NCBI GenBank assembly: GCA_911728455.2
Contig: OU452230.1
Span: 11,964,438-12,028,437 of the forward strand
DNA length: 64,000 nucleotides
From: Marthasterias glacialis
Taxonomy: Eukaryota; Echinodermata; Asteroidea; Forcipulatida; Asteriidae
Reading direction: 5' to 3'
The translations under genes and the position numbers were made by a program. The notes beneath the pieces were generated by a model. That model ran no database searches. It was not told the origin of the DNA and saw nothing but the letters and a program-made list of their open reading frames with translations. The stretch's first letter is position 1. Every line of letters starts with the position of its first letter. This document shows positions 61,763-64,000 of this stretch, in pieces.

Positions 61763-64000
61763 GTGAGCATGGCATCCTCCTCAAAAAATCTTTCTCCCTT
61801 TACACCTAAGCAACCTAACAAACTGCCTTGTTGTAAACAATCAATGGTGGAACTTTTATAGTGAAGTTGACACTGACCAGACAAAACCTGACAGACTGTG
61901 GTGTTTGAAAGATACTCAAGTGTTGTTGACAGGACTTACTGACAAATACATACTAACAACATTACACAGCTATGGCCAATGTTATTTTTTTCACAACATC
62001 AGTCATAAACATTTTGAAAATGCGAAGTACAGAAAATTCCAAGTCAGGGTGTTTCAAGTTTTTTCCTGACAATCCTTCGCGTAGTTGAAAGAGCACAAAC
62101 GACGAGTTCATAACGCAGACCTTAACAATTCCCAGTGGCGCAAACTTTTGGGAGGCAATTTGCCAAAACGTGAAAGATTTTTAGCCACCCACGAATAAAG
62201 CTCAAACCTGAGGAAAAGGTTTAGTGACAGACTTTCCTTCCTACACTAACAAAGGTAGGCCAGGGTACACGTCGCTCTAATTGAGATATTTCCGGCAAAT
62301 TTCCCGACATCTAGACAGAAAGCGGAAACTCAAATACAAGTTGTCAATGTCTACTACATGTATGTGGTACATGGTGCTTATACATGTCTATACGTGCTTA
62401 TACATGTATGTGTTATTAATGGTATTTTGAGTATGTTTGCCGTTTCTTTTACCAACATGGCTCCTTTTCTCTCTCTCTCTCTCTCTTTCTCTTTTTATTT
62501 TTACTCTAAATCAGAGCAAGAAGAGGTTTCTGCCCAGTAGGACATATCGTTAATTGTTCAATCTGCAGTTAGGCCTGCGTGTTTTTCTTGGTGCTTTTTT
62601 CGGAAACTGTTGTACTATCTGGAAGCTCCCCATGTTGAATGCAAAGCATTAGACATTGCTAGTTAATTTTAGGTCAATTTAAGAGACATTAAGTGCAAAC
62701 CCCTTTATTTTCCCCTCTCTTTTTCCTTCTTTTCGCATCTCAGCATTTGTCAATACATTTTCATGTGAAACATAACACTTCAACACTAAATCTTTTATAA
62801 ACTCATTCTTTGATTTAACACAAAAAAAATCGGCTTTGCAAAAAAAAAAAAAAAAAAAAAGTGTCATTAAAAATTAGTTTACCTACACTCGCTGACTCAC
62901 TTATTGATCTGTAACACTACACAGAGCAGTCACTATTCCAACTAGTTTAGTGTTGAATACAACATTTCCGAGTACTCTCACCGTGACATTTTCACTCATT
63001 GTTTCTGCCCTCAAGTCCTAAAGCTTGCAGGAATGGCCCAAGTGACTTGCTCCGTCAAAATAAAAGAGTGAGAAAAGAGCCTCACAAAATGGAGCAATGA
63101 AGTCATGTTTTTGCAGCATTATGTCTGTTTGTCACATGCCTTGCCCCAGAGGTTGATTCCGGGGAAAGGGGAGCATGCAAGAGAGACAGGGACAGAGAAA
63201 GCAGTTATTTTTAAACATTTCCAACCAACGTTCAGTCGGAGTGAAGCGTATTAGTTTAAGTGTGGATTCAAACAGTTCTTGTGTCAATAAACAGATGTAG
63301 ATATTTAACTTTCAGCAGTGTGTAAAAGATGGGCGGGGGGATGGGAGGAGAAACATCAGTTAGGTTTGGAGTATCAGGAAGGTAGATTTATCTGTTTTGA
63401 AAGCGTTAATCAATTTTTTTTCTTCAAAAAATTCATTTACAAAAAATTACTTTGTGTTACCCATTTTCTTAATTATTATTTGTTTTTGTTTTTTGCTGAA
63501 GATAGGTAAATTCTCACCTACAGCTGTCATCCCTTGTTTTTAATTTTGTTTTTATAATTTATTCAAGTTACCCTTCATCTTTGTTTTTCAATCACGGTTG
63601 TGTTTATCCTTTTATCCTTACAACATATCTCAGCTTCATTCTCCGATTAGTGACAATGTTTTCTCAACTTTGCGAGAAAACAGATCTAGATACTTATACC
63701 TTAAATTGTATAATTGAAAATATACTGTTTTATAAGTGAAAGAGAGAATTTACTATTAACTGTATTAATTAGGGAATAATAGTGTGAGGACCCGGTCTTC
63801 GTTGCGTGGTAATGACTGGGTTAGTGGCTGGCCGCTGTTAATGGACCAAGCTAAAGGTGAGGTCCATTAACAGCGGCCATCCACCAACTATACTGTTATT
63901 CCCATTAATGAAAACCTTTAATGAAAAAAGGTAAAAATTAAGAGTATTTGTGATTTTTCTTTCTCCAATAGTTTTAGAATTGTTCTATTCATGTTCAAGG
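61763..64000 (+). other. Groucho/TLE intron 6 (5' part)
   Basis: Begins with a GTGAGC donor. It contains a CT tract (about 62468-62492), a poly-A run of about 22 bases near 62839-62860 and a strong hairpin element (63768-63908). No exon matching the next Groucho segment is visible, so the intron continues past the window. Confidence 0.75.
63768..63908. mobile_element. Palindromic element with 19-bp perfect hairpin stem (intron 6)
   Basis: TGGCCGCTGTTAATGGACC (63829-63847) and GGTCCATTAACAGCGGCCA (63861-63879) pair perfectly across 13 bases. Imperfect pairing continues outward (GTTAGTGGC / CCACCAAC, AGGGAATAATAGT / ACTGTTATTCCC) to give arms of about 65 bp. No coding capacity. Confidence 0.7.

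Noticed and set aside
62500-62560. Possible seventh Groucho exon near CAGAGCAAGAAGAGG
   Set aside because: Translation does not match the conserved QQLQAQHLSH segment and there is no suitable splice pair.

Overview
This window is animal nuclear DNA. It is AT-rich, dense in short repeats and without any long open frame. Only one gene can be read: the 5' part of a Groucho/TLE transcriptional co-repressor gene on the + strand. Six coding exons are scattered over 39002-61762. Each is bounded by AG/GT splice sites in a compatible phase, and together they give 123 residues covering most of the N-terminal Q (tetramerisation) domain. The protein matches the family from fly to human, but the flanking repeats do not look vertebrate. 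They are short inverted-repeat elements, many opening with TTTAAAGG, GGGCCCAATTTCA or CAGRGGCGTAGCC, plus several tRNA-derived families. An ambulacrarian (echinoderm or hemichordate), most likely an echinoderm, fits best. That placement is an inference from memory of repeat style.

Layout. 1 to about 38100 is non-coding upstream sequence. It holds (in order) a dispersed repeat at 2716-3005, a 9-bp-TSD MITE nested in an older snap-back element (6755-7195), a T/A pentamer tract followed by a GGTT-type minisatellite (9860-10551), a G-rich TIR element (11618-12040), two copies of a CTCF-motif-bearing inverted repeat (about 12121-12915), a GAGTGAA-rich MITE (13377-13624), a tandem array of tRNA-derived SINE tails with TA microsatellites (15376-16040), a long palindrome (22490-22713), TTAA-flanked and other MITEs (23695-24068, 24589-24738, 29778-29968), an AACAAT cluster (28479-28970), tRNA-like repeats at 29480-30560 and 32210-32370, and a second GAGTGAA MITE (33027-33292). 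About 33940-34440 is a CpG-containing island with a perfect NRF1-type site. The region 38100-39001 is the likely proximal promoter plus 5' UTR.

The gene body runs from exon 1 (MYPQSRHP, 39002-39025) through introns of about 1.3, 3.3, 3.6, 13.5 and 0.65 kb to exon 6. The downstream exons (GP, CcN, SP and WD40 domains) lie beyond the window. Introns carry further repeat copies, including a third CTCF-motif inverted repeat in intron 2, a duplicated segment in introns 3 and 4 with a hairpin element inserted in one copy, and a TTAA-flanked MITE in intron 4.

No rRNA, functional tRNA, CRISPR array, prokaryotic operon or intact transposase gene was found. I did not find a clearly new biological system. 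The most unusual structures are the paired-CTCF-like palindromic element, the modular tRNA-derived family and the layered nested insertions.
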